Part shown: one piece after another, positions 55,666 to 64,000 of the stretch
Numbering within the stretch: position 1 is the stretch's first letter
Layout: each line of letters opens with the position of its first letter
DNA from: Oscillospiraceae bacterium
GTDB taxonomy: Bacteria; Bacillota; Clostridia; Oscillospirales; Ruminococcaceae
Direction: 5' to 3'
DNA length: 64,000 nt
NCBI GenBank assembly: GCA_902363145.1
Contig: CABIZB010000002.1
Coordinates: 372,001 to 436,000 of the forward strand
Position numbers and translations under genes: made by a program
The notes under the pieces: generated by a model
Database searches by the model: none
Told to the model about the DNA's origin: nothing
Seen by the model: only the letters and a program-made list of their open reading frames with translations

Positions 55666-57630
55666 ATGAAACGTGCCTGTATCCTGTTCTTTTACGACAA
55701 AGACGGCATCGCCGATGAATACAACTTCTACAATCTGAAAGAGCTGCGCACAGTATGCGACTATATTCTTGTGGTCATAAACGGCAAGCTGGCTCCCGAA
55801 AGCAGAGACCGCCTTGCGGACGTATGCGATGATATGTTCGTAAGAAAAAACGAGGGCTTTGACGCCTGGGCTTACAAGGACGGCATCGAATATATCGGTT
55901 ATGACGGGCTGAAGGAATATGACGAGCTTATCCTTACAAACAACACTGTATATGGTCCTCTGCGCCCTCTGAAAGAGCTTTTTGCCGAGGTTGAAAACGT
56001 GAGCTGCGACTTCTGGGGACTGCAGATGAGCTACGGTGACCCGGAAGAAAAGGTGTATCTGAACAGGACGCTTCCCTGGGGCTGCCGTCCCGACGCTATA
56101 ATCAGCAATTTCCGTGTTATCCGCAGCAAATGCCTGCACAGCATTGAATTTGCAAGATACTGGCAGGAGCTTGCACCCGTAAACAACTATACCGACGCTG
56201 TTTACATCGGCGAGCTGCAGTTTTCCTATGATATGACCAATGCGGGCTTTGTTTCCTATTCCCTCGACAGGGGCGAGTACAGGGGAGCAAGCCCCTCTCC
56301 TACTATCCACAACGCTTATGACCAGATAAGCAGGCTGAAAATTCCTTATTTCAGAAAGAGGATATTCAGCAGCCCTCTCAGCCATTACACCGACTGCATG
56401 AACAGCACTGAGCCTGCAAAGGTACTGGCATACGTTAAGGATCACACCGATTATGACACGGATATGATTTGGGAGAACCTTATCAGAACTGTAAACCAGT
56501 ACGATCTTCACCATATGTTGGGGCTTACAGAGATACTTCCGTATGACCGCAGCAGCCATGTGACAAACAGCAGGATAGCAGTTATTTTCCATGCCTATTA
56601 CACGGATATTTTCACAAAATATATCCCCTATCTTGAAAGTTTCCCCGCAGGCACGGATATCTATTTCACAGTAGGCTCCGAGGAAAAGGAAAAGCTTTTC
56701 AGGGAAATGACTGCGGAGCTTTCCAAAAAATACAAGATAACCTTTATCCCCATTGAAAACACGGGAAGAGACGTTTCCGCTCTGCTTATCGGCGGCAGGG
56801 ACGTTATCCTGAACGGCGGATATGACTATATATGCTTTATGCACGACAAAAAGGGCATCGGCGCAAGGGGCAGCTACGAATGTGTAGGCTCTGCTTTTTC
56901 CGAGACCTGCTTTGACAACACGGCTATTACCTCCGACTATGTAAACAACGTTATTGAGCTTTTTGACACTGACCCACACCTTGGCATCGCTTCTCCTCCT
57001 CCACCGACCCATGCCGCATATTTCCGCTTTGCTGACGGCGACTGGGGCGAAAATTATGAGATGGTATGCGACCTTGTGAAAAAGTACGGCTTCAATGTGC
57101 CCATAGCCCAAAACAAGCCGCCTGTGGCACCTCTGGGAACAGTCTTCTGGTTTAGGGCAAAGGCTATGGAGAAGCTTGCAAAGATAAACTGGAAGTATTC
57201 CGACTTTCCCACTGAGCCCGCTCCCCCTGACGGTTCTATAATGAACGCCATTGAGCGTCTGTATTCCATTGCCGTGCAGGACGCAGGCTATTATCCCGCT
57301 ACCATAATGAACAGGCAGTATGCCGCATCGGAATTTGCATTTTACAGCCAGACGATGAAAAAATATCATCAGCTGCTTTCACCCGCAGTGGGCTGGGCGC
57401 CCAGCTCCACCGCATTCATAAGCGCCTGCCGCTCCTTTGACGGCACTTTCGGAGAAGTCAAAAAGGCAAAAGGTCTGCGTGAGCCGAAAACAACAAGCGG
57501 AAAGATATTCGTCCGCCTGAGCCGCTCACGGTTCAAGGACGTTGCCAAAGCCATACTCCCCCACGGCTTATGGGAGGCTATGCGCAAAAAGAAGTGCGAA
57601 CAGATCGGAGAAAAATACTACAGGATATGA
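55666..57630 (+). CDS. rgpF: Rhamnan synthesis protein F family, copy 1
   Basis: 654 residues. Two glycosyltransferase-like halves: ILFFYDKDGIADEYN with KNEGFDAWAYKDGI and NNTVYGP in the first, and VIFHAYYTDIFTKYI with NTGRDVSALLIGGRD and CFMHDKKG in the second. This is the RgpF family (PF05045), which in streptococci takes part in extending the rhamnose-glucose polymer. Two similar genes occur in this operon; this one precedes the GT-B-like gene. Confidence 0.9.
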   Translation: MKRACILFFYDKDGIADEYNFYNLKELRTVCDYILVVINGKLAPESRDRLADVCDDMFVRKNEGFDAWAYKDGIEYIGYDGLKEYDELILTNNTVYGPLRPLKELFAEVENVSCDFWGLQMSYGDPEEKVYLNRTLPWGCRPDAIISNFRVIRSKCLHSIEFARYWQELAPVNNYTDAVYIGELQFSYDMTNAGFVSYSLDRGEYRGASPSPTIHNAYDQISRLKIPYFRKRIFSSPLSHYTDCMNSTEPAKVLAYVKDHTDYDTDMIWENLIRTVNQYDLHHMLGLTEILPYDRSSHVTNSRIAVIFHAYYTDIFTKYIPYLESFPAGTDIYFTVGSEEKEKLFREMTAELSKKYKITFIPIENTGRDVSALLIGGRDVILNGGYDYICFMHDKKGIGARGSYECVGSAFSETCFDNTAITSDYVNNVIELFDTDPHLGIASPPPPTHAAYFRFADGDWGENYEMVCDLVKKYGFNVPIAQNKPPVAPLGTVFWFRAKAMEKLAKINWKYSDFPTEPAPPDGSIMNAIERLYSIAVQDAGYYPATIMNRQYAASEFAFYSQTMKKYHQLLSPAVGWAPSSTAFISACRSFDGTFGEVKKAKGLREPKTTSGKIFVRLSRSRFKDVAKAILPHGLWEAMRKKKCEQIGEKYYRI

Positions 57631-57648
57631 TGAAAGGACAATCACAAG

Positions 57649-58920
57649 ATGATAATCCCCTTTATTTTTAATATGTCCACCTATTCGGAAGCGCCATATA
57701 CTTGGTTTTTCTTCAAGGGTCTGGATATGGCAAAGCATCACGACTGGCCTATAATGGGTCAGGAGATATATGTAAAGTCATCTCTCAAGGATTTTATCAA
57801 AATGGGCGAGCGTGCCGCATATGACGCTGATTTTATAAAAGAGCATCTCTGGTATGAAACTCCCCACAGCAAGGATTTCAAGCATTTCAAGGGCTATGCC
57901 GTGAATAAAAAGATAATCGACGATCTGGTAAAGGAGACAGGCTCATATCTTGACGCTTATCTGCACATTCTCCGTGCGCCCTATGAGCCGCTTGTGGAGG
58001 ATATCACAAGGCAGATCGAGGACATAAAGGCAAATTACAGCGAGCCTATCGAGGCTTTCTGCGTGCTGAGCGCAAATCCCAGCCTTTCCGCAGCGGCGGC
58101 AAAGTTCAATATCCCCGTGCTTCATTATGAAATGGGCTGCTTCAGAGAGCCTGTTTATATGAAGACCGCTTTTATGGACACCCGGAGCCTGCACGGCGGC
58201 AACACCACGGAAGTAAGATTCAAGAAATTTCAGTCCGAGATGAAGGGCTACAAGAACATAATGTCCCCAAAGGAGCTGCTGGCATTGCTGCTGCGCCCCG
58301 AAAAAATGGATATGCTGGATAAGTACGGCACAAGGCCCGAGGTAAGATGCGGCGCTGCGCTGGGCTATGCGGTGGTGGAAATATTTCAGGCGCAGTCGGG
58401 CTTTAACGACAGCGAGCTGCTGTACAGGCTGGCTCGGAAGTACGGCACCAACAATATGCTCATAAGAATGCACCCCTTTGACCCATACGGCGCTAAATAT
58501 CCCAAGTATTCAATGTGCGTGGACAAAAAGGATCATTCCACCATTGACTTTATACTTTCCTGCGAGGAGATATTTTCCATAGGCTCAAACGTTTGCGTAG
58601 AGGCAATGTTCTGGGGCAGAAAGGCTCACACCATGGTAAAAAGCCCCTCCTATTACGGCTCTGCCCACACGGTGGAGGAAAAGGCTCCCGAGGTTGACCC
58701 CATGTATCTGAATTTCTTTGCAATGAACTATCTTATCCCATTCAAGTTCATGATGGACCCCGAATATATCCGCTGGAGGCTTTCAGACCCTTCCGAAAAG
58801 GAGATATTTGAAAAGCATCTGGCTGTTCATCTTGCAAACAAAAAGCTGGATATGTCCGTAATGGATCTTCCTGCTTCAAAAAGGCTGAAAGCTTTTAAGG
58901 AAGCGAAAGCAGTCTATTAA
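57649..58920 (+). CDS. Putative GT-B-type surface-carbohydrate transferase
   Basis: 423 residues, no membrane segment. The C-terminal half contains RMHPFDPYGAKYPKY and SIGSNVCVEAMFWGRKAHTM, reminiscent of the His-Pro and Glu-Ala motifs of capsule transferases of the KpsC/KpsS or CDP-glycerol type. The N-terminal half (LHYEMGCFREPVYMKT) fits a GT-B acceptor domain. The family is not certain and the donor is unknown. It lies between the rgpF copy and the MBOAT gene. Confidence 0.6.
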   Translation: MIIPFIFNMSTYSEAPYTWFFFKGLDMAKHHDWPIMGQEIYVKSSLKDFIKMGERAAYDADFIKEHLWYETPHSKDFKHFKGYAVNKKIIDDLVKETGSYLDAYLHILRAPYEPLVEDITRQIEDIKANYSEPIEAFCVLSANPSLSAAAAKFNIPVLHYEMGCFREPVYMKTAFMDTRSLHGGNTTEVRFKKFQSEMKGYKNIMSPKELLALLLRPEKMDMLDKYGTRPEVRCGAALGYAVVEIFQAQSGFNDSELLYRLARKYGTNNMLIRMHPFDPYGAKYPKYSMCVDKKDHSTIDFILSCEEIFSIGSNVCVEAMFWGRKAHTMVKSPSYYGSAHTVEEKAPEVDPMYLNFFAMNYLIPFKFMMDPEYIRWRLSDPSEKEIFEKHLAVHLANKKLDMSVMDLPASKRLKAFKEAKAVY

Positions 58921-58943
58921 AAACAAACGGAGGACATAAATAA

Positions 58944-60368
58944 ATGCTTTTTTCATCGCCCATATTCCTGTTTGCATTCCTGCCCGTAACACTGGCAGGA
59001 TATTATCTGCTGGACAGAAAATTCAAGAACATCTTCCTGCTGATAATGTCCCTTATCTTCTATGCCTGGGGCGAACCTAAGTTCATTTTCATAATGCTCA
59101 TATCCATTATGGCAAACTGGCTTTTCGGTCTGGCTGTGGATAAATTCAGGGACAACAAGCGTGCGGCTCACGGATATCTTACCCTTATGGTGCTGTGGAA
59201 CGTGTCGATCTTCTTTGTTTACAAGTATCTGAATTTTACCATAACCAACGTGAATGCGCTGTTCGGCACCACATTCCCGCTGACAAAATTCGTGCTGCCC
59301 ATAGGCATATCTTTCTTTACCTTTCAGGCGATGTCATATGTTATTGACGTTTACAGGGGCAACGGCTCTGTGCAGAAAAATCCCCTTAACGTGGCGCTGT
59401 ACATCACTTTCTTCCCTCAGCTCATTGCAGGCCCTATTGTAAGATATGAGACGGTGGCTAATGAGATAAAGAACAGGAAAGAAACTCTCGATGATTTTTC
59501 GCTGGGCATAAAGCGGTTCATCTACGGTCTTTCAAAAAAGCTTATACTTTCAAATCTGGCGGCGGCAGCGGCGGACAAGGCTTTCGAGCTGACCGATTAT
59601 TCGGGCGTATCCGCAGCAATGGCGTGGTTCTGCGCCCTTTGCTACTCGCTCCAGATACTTTTTGATTTCTCGGGCTATTCCGATATGGCAATAGGTCTGG
59701 GACTTATGTTCGGCTTTCATTTCAACGAAAACTTCAATTATCCCTACTGCTCGGCTTCCGTTTCCGAGTTCTGGAGAAGATGGCACATTTCTCTGGGAAC
59801 ATGGTTCAGGGACTATGTATATTTCCCTCTGGGCGGTTCAAGAGTAAGCTCCAAGGGCAGACTGGTGTTCAACCTCTTTGTGGTATGGATGCTCACAGGA
59901 ATATGGCACGGCGCAAGCTGGAACTATGTGGCATGGGGCTTTTTCTACTTCGTGCTCCTGACCTTTGAAAAACTTACGGGAATACCCAAAAAGCTTGCTC
60001 ACACATGGCAGAGGGTGCTGTACCGCATATTTACTCTGCTGTGCGTAATGTTCGGCTGGGTAGTTTTCCGTGCGCCGGGACTTAAAATGGGTCTTTCCTA
60101 TATCCGCTCCATGTTCTGCCTTAACGGCAACGCCTTTGCGGACACAGCATCGCTGAACCTTATTGGCAGCTATGCTCTTGTTGCGGTGCTTGGCATTATC
60201 TTCTGTATGCCCGTTGCAGGCTTTGTAAGGAAAAAGATACCCGAAAATCCCAAGGCACAGCTGGCGGCAGAGATATGCACAAGGGTCGTCTGCCTTATTC
60301 TGCTGGCAATATCCTGCTCATTTGCGGTAAGCAGCAGCTACAATCCTTTCATTTACTTTAATTTCTAA
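58944..60368 (+). CDS. MBOAT-family O-acyltransferase (AlgI/DltB-like)
   Basis: 474 residues with about ten transmembrane segments. The catalytic His lies in MLTGIWHGASWNYVAWG, and SVSEFWRRWHISLGTWF is the conserved cytoplasmic segment. MBOAT proteins move an acyl group, usually acetyl, across the membrane for transfer to a polysaccharide. It is paired with the DHHW gene 12 bases downstream, as algI is with algJ/algX. Confidence 0.94.
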   Translation: MLFSSPIFLFAFLPVTLAGYYLLDRKFKNIFLLIMSLIFYAWGEPKFIFIMLISIMANWLFGLAVDKFRDNKRAAHGYLTLMVLWNVSIFFVYKYLNFTITNVNALFGTTFPLTKFVLPIGISFFTFQAMSYVIDVYRGNGSVQKNPLNVALYITFFPQLIAGPIVRYETVANEIKNRKETLDDFSLGIKRFIYGLSKKLILSNLAAAAADKAFELTDYSGVSAAMAWFCALCYSLQILFDFSGYSDMAIGLGLMFGFHFNENFNYPYCSASVSEFWRRWHISLGTWFRDYVYFPLGGSRVSSKGRLVFNLFVVWMLTGIWHGASWNYVAWGFFYFVLLTFEKLTGIPKKLAHTWQRVLYRIFTLLCVMFGWVVFRAPGLKMGLSYIRSMFCLNGNAFADTASLNLIGSYALVAVLGIIFCMPVAGFVRKKIPENPKAQLAAEICTRVVCLILLAISCSFAVSSSYNPFIYFNF

Positions 60369-60380
60369 GGGGGAGATATT

Positions 60381-61955
60381 ATGAATAAAAAGCTTAATAT
60401 AATATTTACCTCCGCATTCTGCGCCGCACTTGTGATACCTGTTATTTCGCTGAATTACGGAAAGCTTACCTCCGATACCGAAAACAGAACGCTGGCGGCA
60501 TTTCCGAGCGCTCTGGACGAGGACAGAAAGTTCAACAAGGGATTTTTCTATGAGCTGGCTGACTGGTTCGAGGATCATCTGGGCTTCCGTGACGATATGA
60601 TGAAAGTCTATTCAAATATCATGGTAAACGGCTTCGGTCTCAGCTCTTCCGAAAGAGTGGTTTTCGGCAAGGACGGCTGGATGTTCTACACTCCCGACCA
60701 TAACCTTGAGCTGGTAAAGGGCGGCTATCCCCTTGACGACAAGATGCTTGAGACTATCGCCCACAATCAGCAGAGGATAAACGACTACTACAAGTCCATG
60801 GGCAAGGAATATTTTCTTGTTATCACCCCAAGCAAGGCGACTGTATATCCCGAATATATGGCAGACGGCGACTACACTGTGGGAACTACCGCCGCAGATA
60901 TCCTTACCGATTATATTAAAGCAAACACCGATGTAAAGGTGATAAACGTAAAAGACGGACTTATCCCTGCAAAGGAAGCGGGGCAGCTTTACTTAAAGAC
61001 CGACACCCACTGGAACCAGCTTGGTTCATATAACGCTTACAGCTACATTCTTTCGCAGATGAAAGAATATGGCTGTGATTACGGAGAGCCTGTCAGCGTA
61101 ACATTCGGTCAGGGCGAATATCAGGGAGAATTTTCCGCAATGCTAGGAAGTCCCGATGTTCTGAAGCCCGAAAAAACGCCTGTGGCAGAGTGGGAAAAAT
61201 CATCTGAGGAAGTGGCTGAGGGAAGTGTTTATGCCGCTATGAACAGCGTGGTATCTTCAACTTCCGAGATGAATGCTAAGGCATATCCCCCTGCATATTT
61301 TGTGAACGACAGTCTTCCTGAAAGCAGAAAGCTGTATATCTACGGCGACAGCCAGTGGGCGGCTCACAGAAATATGCCCACTTACCTGTGCGAAAACTTC
61401 TCAGAGGTAATGAGCACGAGAATACGTTCCGTAAATTACGCTGCCGACAGCGCATATGACCCTGATGTGGTAATTTTCGGCTGCAGCGAGCGTTTTATAG
61501 ACTCTGTTCTCACCCTTTCGCCAAAGATCCCTGCCGAAAGCTATACCGCCAGCGGCGAATATGACGGCTTTGCCACACTCCCCGCCCAGACATCAGATGA
61601 ATGGATAGGCAGCAATGGTATGTGGATAGAAGATCAGGCGGAGGGCAACAAAATCTCGCTCAGCAAGGCAAAATCCTATATGGATATGCTGCAGATATCG
61701 GGCTGGGCGGCTGATTTTGAATCAGACACACCTCTTACCGACCTTATTGCAGAGGTAAACGGCAAAAAATACCGCTGTTCATACGGCTTTGAGAAAAAGG
61801 GCGTTGCCGACAAGTTCGGCGATGGGCTGCTGCGAACCGGCTTTACCCTGTGGATACCGGACGGCATAAGCGCCGGGGACAAGATAACCTTTACCATGGT
61901 AAACAGCGGCACGCAGGCGGTTTATGAGCCTGTGACCTACGAATTTACGGAATAA
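60381..61955 (+). CDS. DHHW-family (AlgX/AlgJ-like) acetylation partner
   Basis: 524 residues. N-terminal membrane anchor/signal (IIFTSAFCAALVIPVISL), then an SGNH-hydrolase-like domain with WFEDHLGFRDDM, the KTDTHWNQLGSYNAY segment holding the catalytic Asp-X-His, and YGDSQW carrying the Ser. It is expected to take the acyl group from the MBOAT protein and place it on the polymer outside the cell. Confidence 0.88.
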   Translation: MNKKLNIIFTSAFCAALVIPVISLNYGKLTSDTENRTLAAFPSALDEDRKFNKGFFYELADWFEDHLGFRDDMMKVYSNIMVNGFGLSSSERVVFGKDGWMFYTPDHNLELVKGGYPLDDKMLETIAHNQQRINDYYKSMGKEYFLVITPSKATVYPEYMADGDYTVGTTAADILTDYIKANTDVKVINVKDGLIPAKEAGQLYLKTDTHWNQLGSYNAYSYILSQMKEYGCDYGEPVSVTFGQGEYQGEFSAMLGSPDVLKPEKTPVAEWEKSSEEVAEGSVYAAMNSVVSSTSEMNAKAYPPAYFVNDSLPESRKLYIYGDSQWAAHRNMPTYLCENFSEVMSTRIRSVNYAADSAYDPDVVIFGCSERFIDSVLTLSPKIPAESYTASGEYDGFATLPAQTSDEWIGSNGMWIEDQAEGNKISLSKAKSYMDMLQISGWAADFESDTPLTDLIAEVNGKKYRCSYGFEKKGVADKFGDGLLRTGFTLWIPDGISAGDKITFTMVNSGTQAVYEPVTYEFTE

Positions 61956-61966
61956 TGGAGATAAAA

Positions 61967-63853
61967 ATGGCTGAAAAAAGACTGGGAATTTTCCTGTTCT
62001 ACGATAAAGACGGCGTTGCCGACAGATATATCGAATATATGCTGAAAGATATACGCCCCTGCCTTGACAGGCTCATTGTGATCGCCAACGGAAAGGCGGA
62101 CGAAAATGCTGTAAAGATGTTTGAGAGCATTGCCGACAAGGTGGTAATCCGTGAAAACAAGGGATTCGACATTGGCGCATGGCAGCAGGGCATAACTGAG
62201 ATATGCGGCAGAGAGGAGCTTGCAAAATACGACTCCCTCACCCTTTTCAACGACTCTTTTTTCGGCCCCTTTTACCCATTTGCAGACATTTACAAAGAGA
62301 TGGAGAGCCGCAGCAAGGACTACTGGGGACTGAGCGTTCACGGCGAAGCCAACGGCTCGGGACTGTGCCCCTACGGCTACCGCCCCAGATATATACAGAC
62401 CTATTTCATGGTATTTGAGAAAGATCTGCTTCACAGCGAGGATTTTTTCAGCTTCTGGGAAAAGCTGCCCGAATTTAAAAGCTACAACGAGCTGGCGGAA
62501 AAATTCGTGGCGGTAATGACAATGCACTTCTCCGACCTGGGCTATGAGTGGGACGTTCTCTGCGACACCTCCGACTTAGAGGGCGAGCGCAGCAAGAATT
62601 TTGACCAGCACACCTTTAACATCTATGAGATGGTGGCAAACAGGCGCTTCCCGATTATAAAAAGGCGCTCTTTCCACACGGACAGGGCGGTATATCTGCA
62701 GTATTCCAACGGCTCGGAGCTGTTCAGGGCGCTGGAATATATTGAAAAGAACTACGATTATGACATCTCACTGATATTTGAGCATCTGCTGAGGCTTTAT
62801 GAGCCTGAGACGCTGAAAAACTCCCTTTGTCTCGATTATGTGCTTCCCGACATTGGCAGCACTGAGCTGAAAAAAGGTGAAAGCGCTGTGATAGCTCATC
62901 TGGTATATGATGATATGTTTGAAAGGTACGGGCATTATCTCAAAAATATCCCTGCTGAGACGGATATAATCATCACCACCAACACCCCCGAAAAGGAAGC
63001 ACGGCTGAAAGAGCTGTATGGGGATATAGCTTCAGTGCGGCTTGTGACCAACCGAGGACGGGATATGTCCGCACTGCTGGTTGGGTGCAGGGATATTCTG
63101 ATGAAGTACGAATTTCTCTGCTTCGTTCACGACAAGAAAAGCTCGCAGAAGGAATTTGCTTCCGTGGGCGCTGAGTTTGACCGCCTGAACTGGGAAAATA
63201 TGCTCCACAGCGAGGGGTATATCAGGAACATTATAGGACTGTTCAAGGCACACAGCTACCTTGGAATGCTCTCTCCTTTCGGCGTTGACCACGGCTCATA
63301 TTTTTATTCCAGCGTTGACTACTGGACGGTGTGCTATGACGTTTCCTGTGCTCTCGCACAGCGCATAGGCATAAAAGCTCCCGCAAAGGACAAGCAGCCC
63401 CTTGCTATAGGCACCTGCTTCTGGTGCAGGGCAAGCGCAATGAGGGCGCTTTTTGAAAATGACTTCACATATGAGGATTTCCCTGCCGAGCCTGCTGACG
63501 GCGACGGCACGTTCAGCCACGCTGTTGAGCGGCTTCTCCCCTATGCGGCCGCAAACAAGGGCTGCGTTACGGGCTGGGTATATAACACGGAATACGCTCG
63601 CACGGAGCTTACAAACCTGCGGTACATGACCGACAGCACTGCAAAGGCGCTGTCAAAATACTCGACGGTAAGCTTTGCAAACTTCCGCAGCTATATCTCA
63701 TCGCTGGGAAAGCTTTCGGGAAGCTCCGCCACACAGCTTTCCATGGGCGAGCGTGCAAAGAAAGCCAAAAAGAAAAATGAACTGCGGCTGAAGCTCAGGA
63801 ACATGACCCCTGAATTTGCTCTGAAAATTTACCGCAGGATAAAGTACAGATAA
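61967..63853 (+). CDS. Rhamnan synthesis protein F family, copy 2
   Basis: 628 residues from the ATG eight bases after GGAG; the in-frame ATG four codons earlier overlaps that site. Same two-lobe layout as copy 1: FLFYDKDGVADRY, ENKGFDIGAWQQGI and NDSFFGP in the first lobe, VIAHLVYDDMFERYG, TNRGRDMSALLVGCRD and CFVHDKKSS in the second. It probably adds a different sugar or linkage than copy 1. It follows the acyl-transfer pair directly. Confidence 0.88.
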   Translation: MAEKRLGIFLFYDKDGVADRYIEYMLKDIRPCLDRLIVIANGKADENAVKMFESIADKVVIRENKGFDIGAWQQGITEICGREELAKYDSLTLFNDSFFGPFYPFADIYKEMESRSKDYWGLSVHGEANGSGLCPYGYRPRYIQTYFMVFEKDLLHSEDFFSFWEKLPEFKSYNELAEKFVAVMTMHFSDLGYEWDVLCDTSDLEGERSKNFDQHTFNIYEMVANRRFPIIKRRSFHTDRAVYLQYSNGSELFRALEYIEKNYDYDISLIFEHLLRLYEPETLKNSLCLDYVLPDIGSTELKKGESAVIAHLVYDDMFERYGHYLKNIPAETDIIITTNTPEKEARLKELYGDIASVRLVTNRGRDMSALLVGCRDILMKYEFLCFVHDKKSSQKEFASVGAEFDRLNWENMLHSEGYIRNIIGLFKAHSYLGMLSPFGVDHGSYFYSSVDYWTVCYDVSCALAQRIGIKAPAKDKQPLAIGTCFWCRASAMRALFENDFTYEDFPAEPADGDGTFSHAVERLLPYAAANKGCVTGWVYNTEYARTELTNLRYMTDSTAKALSKYSTVSFANFRSYISSLGKLSGSSATQLSMGERAKKAKKKNELRLKLRNMTPEFALKIYRRIKYR

Positions 63854-63868
63854 ATCGAAAGGACACAT

Positions 63869-64000
63869 ATGGCCGCTGATAATTTTGAAGCTCTGCTTGA
63901 ATATGCTTTTGCAAACTGCCCAAAGGGCGAGGAAAACTCATGGGCATATAATGCTTCATGCTCTGCTCTGGCGGAAGAGCTTTGCACGGAGGCGGGCAAT
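63869..64000 (+). CDS. Start of a further operon gene (truncated by the window)
   Basis: 44 codons from ATG at 63869, seven bases after GAAAGGA, open to the last base. It begins MAADNFEALLEYAFANCPKG. Too short to assign. Its position, 15 bases after the second rgpF-like gene, puts it in the same operon. Confidence 0.6.
   Translation, partial: MAADNFEALLEYAFANCPKGEENSWAYNASCSALAEELCTEAGN

Noticed and set aside
55657..57369. 570-codon minus-strand frame opposite the first rgpF-like gene
   Set aside because: The plus-strand product is a clear family member with a ribosome site; the antisense frame has neither domain nor start signal.

Overview
The window looks like chromosome from a low-to-mid GC member of the Firmicutes (Clostridia), most like Ruminococcus and its relatives. 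The reasons are the undivided S10-spc-alpha ribosomal block with a KOW-domain gene between map and infA, a zinc-type S14 and L36, an S4 without its zinc cysteines, sporulation-family genes (SpoIID, SpoVS), Gram-positive lipoprotein signals and sharp TTGACA-N17-TATAAT promoters. The genus is an inference. No rRNA, tRNA, CRISPR array, prophage or insertion sequence was recognised.

Layout. 1-7.6 kb: the end of an AI-2E-type permease gene, a lipoprotein gene, then a leftward group of envelope genes (membrane protein, lipoprotein, YqhQ/DUF1385, sortase-type surface protein) ending in prmC. 7.9-21 kb: mixed housekeeping and envelope genes, namely SpoIID-like, a PepV-type dipeptidase operon, an ATPase-PepF operon, a GHKL/LytTR two-component pair, a lipoprotein and a clostripain-family lipoprotein. 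A gene-poor stretch at 8.9-9.6 kb holds repeats that partly recur at 15.3 kb. 21.1-22.2 kb: endonuclease III and a small membrane protein. 22.2-38.6 kb: the leftward ribosomal block from rpsJ to rplQ, including secY, adk, map, infA and rpoA. 38.7-48.7 kb: a glycosyltransferase with an AraC regulator, an M23 cell-wall hydrolase behind a structured upstream region, a gene with a flagellar-sigma-type promoter, a K+ uptake operon (trkH-hydrolase-trkA), spoVS, ymdB and a WYL regulator. 48.8-64 kb: one long rightward operon for a rhamnose-containing surface polysaccharide.

How the genes fit together. The right arm makes dTDP-L-rhamnose (rfbA, D, B, C), exports a polysaccharide through a Wzm/Wzt-type ABC transporter, and builds or decorates it with several glycosyltransferases, two rhamnan-synthesis-F paralogues and an MBOAT/DHHW acyl-transfer pair. 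The ribosomal block has two strong promoters, one before rpsJ and one in an unusually wide gap before rplN. Both transcripts carry the same 15-base motif in their leaders, and the rpsJ leader also holds a terminator-like hairpin. That suggests co-ordinated leader control and is the most interesting regulatory observation here. The others are the foldable element upstream of the M23 hydrolase and the sigma-28-like promoter in front of a DUF5610-like gene.
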